Assembly: GCA_903921295.1 (NCBI GenBank)
Contig: CAIXOZ010000006.1
Span: 1-20,018, forward strand
Length of the DNA stretch: 20,018 nt
Direction of reading: 5' to 3'
From: an uncultured cyanobacterium
GTDB taxonomy: Bacteria; Cyanobacteriota; Cyanobacteriia; PCC-6307; Cyanobiaceae
Part shown: piece by piece, positions 7,788 through 15,223 of the stretch
Layout: every line of letters begins with the position of its first letter
How positions within the stretch are numbered: the first letter of the stretch is position 1
Notes under the pieces: model-generated
Told to the model about the DNA's origin: nothing
The model's database searches: none
What the model saw: only the letters and a program-made list of their open reading frames with translations
Program-made: the position numbers and the translations under genes

Positions 7788-8840
7788 TCATTTCGCCTTC
7801 GGACGCTTGGCCCAGGGAGGCAGATCAATGAACACCCGGGTGCCGGGTGCAAGCCCCGAAAGAATCTGAGTGCTGGGGCCACTGCTGGCGCCGAGGCTGA
7901 CGGGCTGGAAGCGGGGCTGATTCTCAGGCCCCACCAGCAGCACACCGGGCTTGCCGTCCTCCGTGACCACCGCCACGGTCGGCACGATCGTGCGGGAGGG
8001 CAGGGCACCGGTGAGGAAGTCGATGTCGGCGGTCATGCCGATACGCAGCGCCGGGGATGGATCCAGCAACCGCAGTTTGACGGCGAACGAGGTGACGTTG
8101 TTGGTCTTGACGGCGCGGGGGGCGATCTGACGGATCGTGGCCCGGAAGCGTTGGTCGGGGAAGGCATCCACCCGCACGGTGGCGGGGAGCTGGAGCCGGA
8201 GCCGGCCGATGTCGCTCTCCGGAACCTTGGCGGTCACCTCCAGGCCCTGGGCGATCTCGACAATCGAGGAGCTGGTGGCCCCGGCGGTCGCCGAAGCGGT
8301 GGTGGTGGGGGTGACGAAGGCGCCGGGATCGGCATAGCGCGCCGTGACGATGCCGGCGAAGGGCGCCCGGATCACCAGTTCGCCGCGCTCCACCTGTCGC
8401 TGCTCCAGGCGCTGATGGACCGCGATCACCGCCATCCGATCAACTTCATAGGTAGCCCTGATGCGGTTGAAATCGTTGGCGCTGATCGCGCGCTGGGCAA
8501 ACAGGGCCCGGTTGCGTTCGAATTCACTGCGGCTGCGGGACAGCTGGGCCTCGGCGGAGCGCACCTGGGCCTGCAGTTCCTGCAGACGGTCATTGAGATC
8601 GCCTGAATCCATCACCGCCAGCGGCTGCCCCTGACGCACGGTCTGCCCCTCATCCACCAGCAGGTCAATCAGCAGCCCCTGGCGCTTGGGGCTGATGTTC
8701 ACGCGCTGCACGGCCTCCAGCTCCCCGCTGGCACTCACCACACCGGGCAGGCTGCCTTCCGTGGCCAGCACCGTGTAGGAGGCCAGGCCGGCAGTGCGGC
8801 GACCGGCGGACTGACGCTGCCAGACCTGGGCCGCGGCCAC
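7788..8840 (-). CDS. HlyD/AcrA-family periplasmic adaptor (membrane-fusion protein) of an efflux pump
   Basis: Membrane-fusion adaptors link an inner-membrane pump (RND or MacB-type ABC) to an outer-membrane channel. The sequence shows the expected order: a first barrel/lipoyl half with GVVSASGELEAVQRVNISPK and VDEGQTVRQGQPLAVMD, an alpha-helical hairpin (LQELQAQVRSAEAQLSRSR onward), the second lipoyl half RGELVIRAPFAGIVTARYA, a beta-barrel domain, and a membrane-proximal end closing PPWAKRPKAK. The first possible start in this frame is a GTG at 8840, giving 350 residues. However, 47 further codons upstream stay open and encode a basic stretch and the rest of a membrane anchor; see the separate entry. 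No pump or outer-membrane channel gene is adjacent, and the neighbours on both sides are convergent or divergent, so the adaptor is an orphan here. Confidence 0.88.
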   Translation of the reverse strand: MAAAQVWQRQSAGRRTAGLASYTVLATEGSLPGVVSASGELEAVQRVNISPKRQGLLIDLLVDEGQTVRQGQPLAVMDSGDLNDRLQELQAQVRSAEAQLSRSRSEFERNRALFAQRAISANDFNRIRATYEVDRMAVIAVHQRLEQRQVERGELVIRAPFAGIVTARYADPGAFVTPTTTASATAGATSSSIVEIAQGLEVTAKVPESDIGRLRLQLPATVRVDAFPDQRFRATIRQIAPRAVKTNNVTSFAVKLRLLDPSPALRIGMTADIDFLTGALPSRTIVPTVAVVTEDGKPGVLLVGPENQPRFQPVSLGASSGPSTQILSGLAPGTRVFIDLPPWAKRPKAK

Positions 8841-8981
8841 TCCAACGACGACAGCAGCGGCAGCACCTGCCCAGAGACGGCGGCGCCGCCACCAACGTGG
8901 CCTGGCGAGGGTCGCGTCGGCGGCTGCCGTGGGGATCGGGGACTGCAGGCGGGTGATGGCGGCCAGCTCCAGGGGCTTCCA
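8841..8981 (-). other. Probable true N-terminus of the adaptor, separated from its ATG by one base
   Basis: In the same frame as the adaptor, the 47 codons upstream of GTG 8840 read KPLELAAITRLQSP, then a Pro/Ala/Asp segment, a basic cluster RPRWWRRRR and a hydrophobic helix LWAGAAAAVVVGVAAAQVW that runs into the annotated part. This is a sensible cytoplasmic tail plus signal anchor, which adaptors need. No ATG, GTG or TTG occurs in frame. An ATG lies at 8982-8980 in the -1 register, directly before the KPLELAAI segment: removing one G of the pair at 8979-8980 would give MKPLELAAITRL in frame. A frameshift or sequencing error is the simplest reading. Confidence 0.6.
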
Positions 8982-9007
8982 TTGTCCTGTGCTGACGGCG
9001 GAGCTGT

Positions 9008-9047
9008 GGGGTTGCAGCGGGGGGGATCTCCCCCCCGCGGCAACCCC
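9008..9047. repeat. Strong 40-base inverted repeat between adaptor and ychF
   Basis: Two 18-base arms (9008-9025 and 9030-9047) pair except for one A/G mismatch around a 4-base loop; each arm contains a run of seven G or C. It ends 35 bases before the ychF ATG and lies outside both chosen starts. No T run follows on either strand, and the genes on either side are divergent, so it is not placed to be a conventional terminator. It might affect the ychF 5' leader or cause polymerase slippage. Confidence 0.8.
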
Positions 9048-9082
9048 TTGGTCCCTGAGGATGGAGAGATCGATCTCACCCC

Positions 9083-10174
<1,092 letters not shown>

Positions 10175-10199
10175 GCGCAGGCGACCTCCAGCCCCAACG

Positions 10200-10217
10200 G
10201 GTGGGGCGCCCCCCACC
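10200..10217 (+). terminator. Possible terminator hairpin after ychF
   Basis: A 7-base-pair stem (10200-10206 with 10211-10217) with a 4-base loop lies 25 bases after the ychF stop. There is no T run, so termination strength is doubtful and the small gene downstream could still be cotranscribed. Confidence 0.3.
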
Positions 10218-10253
10218 GACAACGACGGCCTGCACGATGACCGGAGCGATGGC

Positions 10254-10508
10254 TTGAACCCCTCCCAGAGCGAGTCCGAGGCCAGGCCTGCGCCTGCATG
10301 GACCAACGACCCCTTCATCGTGGGCAGCGGCGGCGCCGTGGACCCCGAGGCTGTCGACCGTGTTCATGCCTGGTTCCACTGTCCCCGTCGCCATCCCCAG
10401 GGCCTCGATGGCGGCTGCGACTGCGGCGCCAGCTATGGCCAGCTCTCCGGGCGCGAGCGCCAGTGGATGCACACCGGCCTCTCGGACTGGAGTTGCTGCG
10501 ACGACTGA
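10254..10508 (+). CDS. Small Cys-rich protein of unknown function
   Basis: I do not recognise this 84-residue protein. It reads as real coding sequence: a Ser/Glu/Ala-rich N-terminus, then NDPFIVGSGGAVDPEAVD, RVHAWFHCPRRHPQGLDGG, CDCGASYGQL and a C-terminal WSCCDD. The five cysteines (one in HCPRRH, two in CDCG, two at the very end) plus neighbouring histidines could bind a metal or form disulfides; that is inference. The only possible start in frame is TTG at 10254; the ATG at 10249 is out of frame and stops at once. It lies 79 bases downstream of ychF on the same strand and 24 bases before the next small gene, so the three may form a transcription unit. Confidence 0.6.
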   Translation: MNPSQSESEARPAPAWTNDPFIVGSGGAVDPEAVDRVHAWFHCPRRHPQGLDGGCDCGASYGQLSGRERQWMHTGLSDWSCCDD

Positions 10509-10532
10509 CCAGCTCCGGCGCCAGGCTTCAGA

Positions 10533-10781
10533 ATGGTCCAACCGGAACCCCCCGCCCCGATGACCGCTGCTCCGAAGCCTCCGTTCCCCGGTGATGCCTC
10601 CCCAGAGCCCGGCCAGGATCCGGAGCACCGCCCCCACGATTTCGAGGTCCAGAAGCAGCTGCATCAGCAGATCCGCAACGACCCCGACTACGACGACTGG
10701 GAGTACGGCACCGAACCGCTCCCCCATGAAGCCTGGGTGGCTCGCCGCAACGCCGAGCAGCAGCAGCAGTCCCAGCCCTAG
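10533..10781 (+). CDS. Small acidic protein of unknown function
   Basis: An 82-residue protein that I cannot assign. The first 30 residues are Pro/Ala/Glu-rich and probably disordered. The centre, HDFEVQKQLHQQIRNDPDYD followed by DWEYGTEPLPHEAWVARRNA, looks structured and conserved-like, with many aromatic and acidic residues. The tail is QQQQSQP. It has no cysteine, signal peptide or membrane helix. ATG starts are available at 10533 and at Met10 (10560). It follows the small Cys-rich gene by 24 bases. The long reverse-strand frame over both genes is hydrophobic and repetitive and is taken to be an antisense shadow. Confidence 0.55.
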   Translation: MVQPEPPAPMTAAPKPPFPGDASPEPGQDPEHRPHDFEVQKQLHQQIRNDPDYDDWEYGTEPLPHEAWVARRNAEQQQQSQP

Positions 10782-11186
10782 AAACAGTCCCTCGGGCCAG
10801 GTCCGCGCCAGGCCGATCGTCACCGGACAACCGGGGCGGGGCAAAGGTCCCGATCGGCCCAGGGGACCGCGGCCCCAGGAGAACTCCCGGCGCAGCGGCC
10901 TCAGACAGAGGCCTGAGACAGCGCAATCAGACAGCAGCCTCAGACCGCGACGGCTTCACCAGACAGCCGAAGCAGAACGAAACAGTGAGCCGGGTTGCTC
11001 AGCCGGGCAATGCAGCCGGAGAGCACAGTCAGACCATCAGACAGACAGGCAGACCATCAGGCAGGCAAGCAGACAGGCAGGCAGACCAGAGCGCCAGCAC
11101 AAGCCTCCGGAGCGAAGGACCGGGACAGAGCACCGGCACCAAGGCACCGGAAAGAGCAGCGGTTGTCGACTCACTCCCGGATCCGT
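10782..11186. other. 405-base gene-free stretch, low complexity
   Basis: This is the only gap above 300 bases in the window. No protein-like frame was found: the open frames are Ser/Arg/Gln-rich and read through repeats. The left part holds short GC palindromic pieces near 10840-10880. The middle, from about 10900 to 11090, is dense in CAGA, CAGG and CAGAC words. The right part carries no recognised motif. The genes on its two sides point toward it (small acidic gene on plus, osmC on minus), so it is a convergent spacer rather than a promoter region. Confidence 0.7.
11030..11089. repeat. Three tandem degenerate 20-base units built from CAGA/CAGG
   Basis: Units start at 11030, 11050 and 11070. 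The first two share their first 11 bases (CAGACCATCAG) and then continue with CAGA or CAGG words; the third is more diverged but keeps the 4-base periodicity. Related CAGAC-rich words extend left to about 10905. The spacing and lack of spacers rule out a CRISPR array; slippage-derived microsatellite expansion is the likelier origin. Confidence 0.75.
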
Positions 11187-11588
11187 TCACTCCCAGATCA
11201 GTTCCATCGCCACGCCCCCCTCCAGGCTCTTCTTGACCGGGCAGCTTTCGGCAAACCGCTGCAGCTGATCGCGGGCTGAAGCCTCGAGATCTGAGGGCAG
11301 TCGCACCCAGACCGTGAGCGTCTCAATCCGCCGCACGCCCTCGCGGGTCATCGTTTTCTGCACCCGGGCCTCGGTGCCCTCCAGCGACCAGCCCCGTCGC
11401 TCGGCGACGATCCCCATCACCGTCAGGATGCAGGTGGCCAGGGCGGTCGCCACCAGATCGGTGGGAGAGAAGCTTTCGCCACGCCCCTGGTTGTCGGTGG
11501 GAGCATCGGTGATGAGCTGCTCGCCGGAGGGACCGTGCACGGCCTCACAGCGCAACTGACCGCGGTAGTGGCAGGTGATCAGCGTCAT
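11187..11588 (-). CDS. OsmC family protein (peroxide-reducing OsmC/Ohr superfamily)
   Basis: OsmC/Ohr proteins reduce organic and hydrogen peroxides through a pair of cysteines. In this 133-residue protein the two expected cysteines are Cys53 in ALATCILTVMG and Cys116 in FAESCPVKKSL, both in family context, with ESFSPTDLVA just before the first. The sequence resembles the general OsmC/YhfA-like branch more than Ohr, but the branch cannot be settled by eye. The ATG at 11588 gives the MTLITCHYRG start; an upstream start at 11627 would add 13 unrelated residues. It is transcribed in the same direction as the seven-gene series upstream but is separated by 109 bases, so it may have its own promoter. 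Confidence 0.9.
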   Translation of the reverse strand: MTLITCHYRGQLRCEAVHGPSGEQLITDAPTDNQGRGESFSPTDLVATALATCILTVMGIVAERRGWSLEGTEARVQKTMTREGVRRIETLTVWVRLPSDLEASARDQLQRFAESCPVKKSLEGGVAMELIWE

Positions 11589-11697
11589 GACGTTGGCAGA
11601 ACGGAGGGCCTGAGCAGATGGCCCCACCCGCCAACTGTGGCGCAGACCAGAGCACCATGCCCCTGTCTGACCGTCGCCACCGGCCAGAAGCAGCGGC

Positions 11698-12225
11698 TCA
11701 GCCGAGGCCTGGTGTGGGCAGAGCCGCCAGCTGACGCAGGCTGCAGGCCAGCGCCTCGCGGCAGTCCCCCTGCATGAGCAGGCCGGAGCCTCCCCAGATC
11801 AGACGCAGGGGCAGATCGAGCAGCGCGGCGCCGACCTCGCGATGGCCACGGAAGCCGAAACGACGGAAGTAGCGCACCAGGCGCCGGTGTTGGTGGTCGT
11901 CATCGCGGATGGCCAGAAAGCGGGCCCGCCGACAGGGGGTCTCCTCGAGAGCCCAGCAAAGGGTCGCCGCCCAGATCAGGGGACCGACGCCGGCAGGGGC
12001 CCCGGACACCACCCGCAGGGTGTCCAGCTGCAGGCCATCGGCCATGGGCAGAACCCAACCTTTCAGCTCCCCCAGGAGCAAAGGCGTCTGCCCGGGCCTC
12101 GGCCGGGCCACAACCACCCGCAGGGTGCGCAGCCCCAGCAGCCCGCCCACCTGCAGACGCAGCAACAGGCCCCGCGCTGCGGCGTCCTGCTCGATGGCCC
12201 CCAGGGATGGCAACGGCTGATTCAT
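11698..12225 (-). CDS. Conserved protein with GNAT-like acetyltransferase features
   Basis: A 175-residue protein. The order of elements resembles an N-acetyltransferase fold: a beta-rich first half (LRTLRVVVARPRPGQ, LLLGELKGWVLP, LQLDTLRVVSGAP), a helix containing GPLIWAATLCWALEETPC, then RARFLAIRDDDHQHRRLVRY and FRRFGFRGHREVG, the latter like the late GNAT segment in which a residue number is followed by a Gly-Phe turn. The classical Arg/Gln-x-x-Gly-x-Gly/Ala acetyl-CoA loop is not evident, so the activity is doubtful. Its ATG overlaps the stop of the GST-DUF952 gene by four bases (ATGA), so it is the last member of a coupled series. It could also be a catalytically inactive relative. Confidence 0.7.
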   Translation of the reverse strand: MNQPLPSLGAIEQDAAARGLLLRLQVGGLLGLRTLRVVVARPRPGQTPLLLGELKGWVLPMADGLQLDTLRVVSGAPAGVGPLIWAATLCWALEETPCRRARFLAIRDDDHQHRRLVRYFRRFGFRGHREVGAALLDLPLRLIWGGSGLLMQGDCREALACSLRQLAALPTPGLG

Positions 12226-13208
12226 GGGTACGCCTCCACCCGCAGCACCATCTCCACAGGCAATGCACCGTAGACATGCGGAAACAGCTCGCCACTGCCG
12301 GGGGCCGGCTCCGACCGCACCGGCAGCCCCCCGGCCTGCAGCTGCTGGGGATCGAGCACCAGCAGCTTCAGCGGGCCGGCCTCCGCCAGGAAGCGCCGAT
12401 GGGTGGCCGCGATCTGGTGGGCGTAGGAGGCGTGCAGGAAGCCCACCTGCTCAACGCTGAGGCCGCAGGTGGAGACGCCGTACACCCCCTTGGCACGAGC
12501 CGCGCTCCAGTCATCGGCCAGGGCCAGGTGATAGATCCAGCGTGGCGATTGCCAGCAGCGGCGCTGGCCCCAGGGCGATTCCATCACGGTGGCCAGCGCC
12601 CTGGAGGCGACATAACGATCCAACCAGCCCTGCAGGGCTTCAAGCCCTGCCCCAGCGGCCCAGCCGGCCGGTTCTGTGAGGCCGAACTGGCGCACGAACG
12701 GCAGCAGGGCCCAATCCGCCAGGCTGGGCTGGCTCCCAAGCAGCCAGCCTCCGGCCCTGAGCCGGTCGTTCCAGCCACGGAGGATGGCGAGACTCTCACC
12801 GCGATGGTCCACCGAAAGCTCAGCCGCCGCGTAGCGATCGGGATACCGATGCCGATCGAGGTGGTGCTTGAAGGGGCCATCGTTCTCCTCGATCAGCGCC
12901 TGCATCCGCCTCTGGTCCGGACCCTGCCAGCCCACCAGCCAGCCGTGGGGATCGGCGCGTTCCAGGGCCCAGCGCATGATGTCAAGGCTCTCGGTCAGCA
13001 CCGCGGCAGCAGCCGTCACCAACACAGGCACCGTGCCCCCGGTGGAGACCTCCAGCAGCTCCATCGGCTTGGCGGCGAGGGCCACTTCACGAAGCTCCAG
13101 ATCACGGTCCGGCCGCCAACCGGCGGCCGCCAGGGCCAGTCGCGCCCGGATCGCGTACGGACACCGCCGGAAGCTGTAAAGGATCGGCATCGTCGCAGAA
13201 TCCGGCAT
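12222..13208 (-). CDS. Two-domain protein: glutathione S-transferase fused to DUF952
   Basis: Residues 8 to about 205 form a GST: a thioredoxin-like N-terminal part with LYSFRRCPYAIRARLAL (Cys16), the cis-Pro region GGTVPVLV, ESLDIMRWAL where the Glu-Ser pair binds glutathione, and an all-helical part containing GSQPSLADWALLPFVRQF. Residues 225-328 are a separate DUF952 domain: IYHLALADDWSAARAKGVY, GFLHASYAHQ, LKLLVLDPQQL and ELFPHVYGALPVEMVLRV, matching the usual stand-alone family. DUF952 has no firm function to my knowledge; GSTs conjugate or reduce with glutathione. The ATG at 13208 shares one base with the trhO stop (TGATG); Met7 at 13190 is the alternative. The 328-residue length is about 110 above a plain GST. 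Confidence 0.88.
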   Translation of the reverse strand: MPDSATMPILYSFRRCPYAIRARLALAAAGWRPDRDLELREVALAAKPMELLEVSTGGTVPVLVTAAAAVLTESLDIMRWALERADPHGWLVGWQGPDQRRMQALIEENDGPFKHHLDRHRYPDRYAAAELSVDHRGESLAILRGWNDRLRAGGWLLGSQPSLADWALLPFVRQFGLTEPAGWAAGAGLEALQGWLDRYVASRALATVMESPWGQRRCWQSPRWIYHLALADDWSAARAKGVYGVSTCGLSVEQVGFLHASYAHQIAATHRRFLAEAGPLKLLVLDPQQLQAGGLPVRSEPAPGSGELFPHVYGALPVEMVLRVEAYP

Positions 13209-14164
13209 CACCGCTGCGGTCGTTCCGCCTCTCCATCGACCTGGCCGCGGCGATGGGCAAGGTCCATCTGCCGCTGGCGCTCCGCAAAACGGGCGCGGTC
13301 CCCGTCGCTGTACCGCTCAAGGCAATACGGACAGCTCACGCCCTCGCGATAGGCGGGATGCTCGCGATCCGCCGGCCCCAACGGCCGACCGCAGGCATGG
13401 CACAGCCGATGACTGCCGGGATTCAGATCGGCATCGAGGGTGACCCGCTGATCGAAGACAAAGCATTCGCCCTGCCAGAGCTGGCCCTGATCCCGACGCT
13501 CCTCCAGGTAGCGGAGGATGCCACCTTCGAGGTGGTGCACCCCCTCAAACCCCTGCTGCATCAGGTAACTGGTGGCCTTCTCGCAGCGAATGCCCCCGGT
13601 GCAGAACAGGGCGAGGCGTCGCGGCTTCCGCTCGACCACCAGCGGCCGCAACACCTGCTCCACCCAGACCGGAAACTGCCGGAAGTGCTGGGTGCCGGGA
13701 TCGATCGCTCCCTGGAAGCTGCCCACCGCCACCTCGTAGTCGTTGCGGGTATCGATCACCAGGGTGTCGGGGTCGCTGATCATGGCGTCCCAATCCGTGG
13801 CCTTGACATAGGTACCGACCTGCGCAAGAGGCGCGACCTCCGGCCGGCCCAGACTGACGATCTCCTTCTTCAGACGCACCTTGAAGCGACGGAAGACCGG
13901 CAGCTCGGCCCTGTGGAGCTTGGCCTCAAGCGCCTCCAGGCCAGGCTGTCGGCGCAGTTGCCGCAGCAAGCGTTGCACCCCTGACTGCGGTCCGCTGATC
14001 GTGCCGTTCACCCCTTCGGCTGCCAGCAGCACGGTGCCCAGCAGCCCCTCGCGCTCCCCCAGGGCGAGCAGCTGCCGCCGCAGCGCCGGCAGGTCGTTCA
14101 TCGGCGCAAAACGGTAGAAGGCCGCCACCTGCAGGGGATCGGGCCTGCATGGAGAGGAGGCCAT
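13208..14164 (-). CDS. trhO: tRNA uridine(34) hydroxylase TrhO (rhodanese-domain protein, YceA family)
   Basis: TrhO carries out oxygen-dependent 5-hydroxylation of uridine 34 in tRNA, the first step to 5-methoxyuridine-type wobble modifications. The 318-residue protein has the family order: an N-terminal acylphosphatase-like domain (AAFYRFAPM, AAEGVNGTISG), the stretch FKVRLKKEIVSLG, a rhodanese domain with VIDTRNDYEVAVGSF and the active loop ALFCTGGIRCEKATSYL (Cys188, Cys194), and a C-terminal extension with two Cys-x2-Cys pairs (CHACG and CPYC) that may bind zinc. A TTG is immediately before the ATG; the ATG at 14164 is chosen because it overlaps the bioB stop by one base (TGATG). The next gene starts the same way. 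Confidence 0.94.
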   Translation of the reverse strand: MASSPCRPDPLQVAAFYRFAPMNDLPALRRQLLALGEREGLLGTVLLAAEGVNGTISGPQSGVQRLLRQLRRQPGLEALEAKLHRAELPVFRRFKVRLKKEIVSLGRPEVAPLAQVGTYVKATDWDAMISDPDTLVIDTRNDYEVAVGSFQGAIDPGTQHFRQFPVWVEQVLRPLVVERKPRRLALFCTGGIRCEKATSYLMQQGFEGVHHLEGGILRYLEERRDQGQLWQGECFVFDQRVTLDADLNPGSHRLCHACGRPLGPADREHPAYREGVSCPYCLERYSDGDRARFAERQRQMDLAHRRGQVDGEAERPQR

Positions 14165-15192
14165 CAACAGGCGCGCTCAGCGTCACTCTCCTCGGCCTGA
14201 ACGCCGGCCAGGGCGAGCAGAGCCCGGTCGGCCTCCACCGCAGGATTGCCTGTGGTGAGAAGGGTATCGCCGTAGAAGATTGAATCGGCACCGGCGAGAA
14301 GGGCCAGCACCTGGGCCTCACGGCTGAGGGTTTCACGGCCGGCGCTCAGACGGACCCGGCTGTACGGCATCAGGATTCTGGCCACCGCCACCATCCGCAC
14401 CCACTCGATCGGATCGACAGGGACCTGATCTTCGAGCGGCGTCCCTTCCACCGCCACCAGGGCATTGATCGGCACGCTCTCCGGATGGGGAGTGATCGTG
14501 GCCAGCACCTGCAGCAGGCCGGCCCGGTCGTTCACGGTTTCGCCCATGCCGATGATGCCGCCACAGCAGAGGCCGATCCCGGCCCGCCGCACCCGTTCGA
14601 GGGTTTCGAGTCGTTCCTGGTAGGTGCGGGTGGTGATGATCCGGGCGTAGTGCTCGGGACTGGTGTCGAGGTTGTGGTTGTAGGAGGTGAGGCCGGCCTC
14701 CGCCAGGCGTCGCGCCTGTTGATCGCTGAGCATGCCCGCTGTGACGCAGGCCTCGAGGCCCAGGGCCCGCACACCGCGCACCATGGCGAGCATCGCCTCG
14801 AAGGGGGCGCCATCGCGGATGTCACGCCAGGCCCAGCCCATGCAGAAGCGATGGGCCCCGGCCTCGCGGGCAGCCCGGGCCCGCTCCAGCACAGGGGCCA
14901 CCTCCAGTTCAGGCTGACCGGCCACATCGCTGCTGTTGTGCATCGACTGGGGGCAGTAGGCACAATCCTCTTCACAGCCTCCGGTCTTGACGCTGAGGAG
15001 GGAAGCCAACTGCACGCGATAGCCAGGGTTGGCCGTGCGGTGCACCTGCTGGGCCCGCCAGAGGAGATCCATCAAGGGAAGCTCCAGCAGAGCCTCGATC
15101 TCCTCGCGGCTCCAGTCGTGGCGCACAACCAACGACTCCGCAGGGGGAATCGGCGCAGGGGCTGCTTGCGAGCGGGAGGGCGCTGTGGTCAA
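14164..15192 (-). CDS. bioB: Biotin synthase
   Basis: BioB is a radical-SAM enzyme that inserts sulfur into dethiobiotin, sacrificing an auxiliary [2Fe-2S] cluster. The radical-SAM cysteines are Cys73, Cys77 and Cys80 in GGCEEDCAYCPQS. Further family marks are HRFCMGWAWRD, LEACVTAGML, YNHNLDTSPEHY, GLCCGGIIGMGET, and RLSAGRETL carrying the conserved Arg. The 342-residue length is normal. The start is unusual: no ATG fits, and a TTG at 15192 gives the longest reasonable protein, MTTAPSRSQ. Its stop overlaps trhO. The other biotin genes are not in the window. It follows uppS by 31 bases. Confidence 0.96.
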   Translation of the reverse strand: MTTAPSRSQAAPAPIPPAESLVVRHDWSREEIEALLELPLMDLLWRAQQVHRTANPGYRVQLASLLSVKTGGCEEDCAYCPQSMHNSSDVAGQPELEVAPVLERARAAREAGAHRFCMGWAWRDIRDGAPFEAMLAMVRGVRALGLEACVTAGMLSDQQARRLAEAGLTSYNHNLDTSPEHYARIITTRTYQERLETLERVRRAGIGLCCGGIIGMGETVNDRAGLLQVLATITPHPESVPINALVAVEGTPLEDQVPVDPIEWVRMVAVARILMPYSRVRLSAGRETLSREAQVLALLAGADSIFYGDTLLTTGNPAVEADRALLALAGVQAEESDAERAC

Positions 15193-15223
15193 GGCGGTGC
15201 GGGTGGTGGGCAGCAGGTCAGAT

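Noticed and set aside
6611..8008. 465-residue minus-strand open frame opposite wecB
   Set aside because: It is antisense to a clear epimerase; the composition is an echo of the coding strand.
11030..11089. CRISPR array
   Set aside because: The units are contiguous with no unique spacers, are degenerate, and no cas gene is present.
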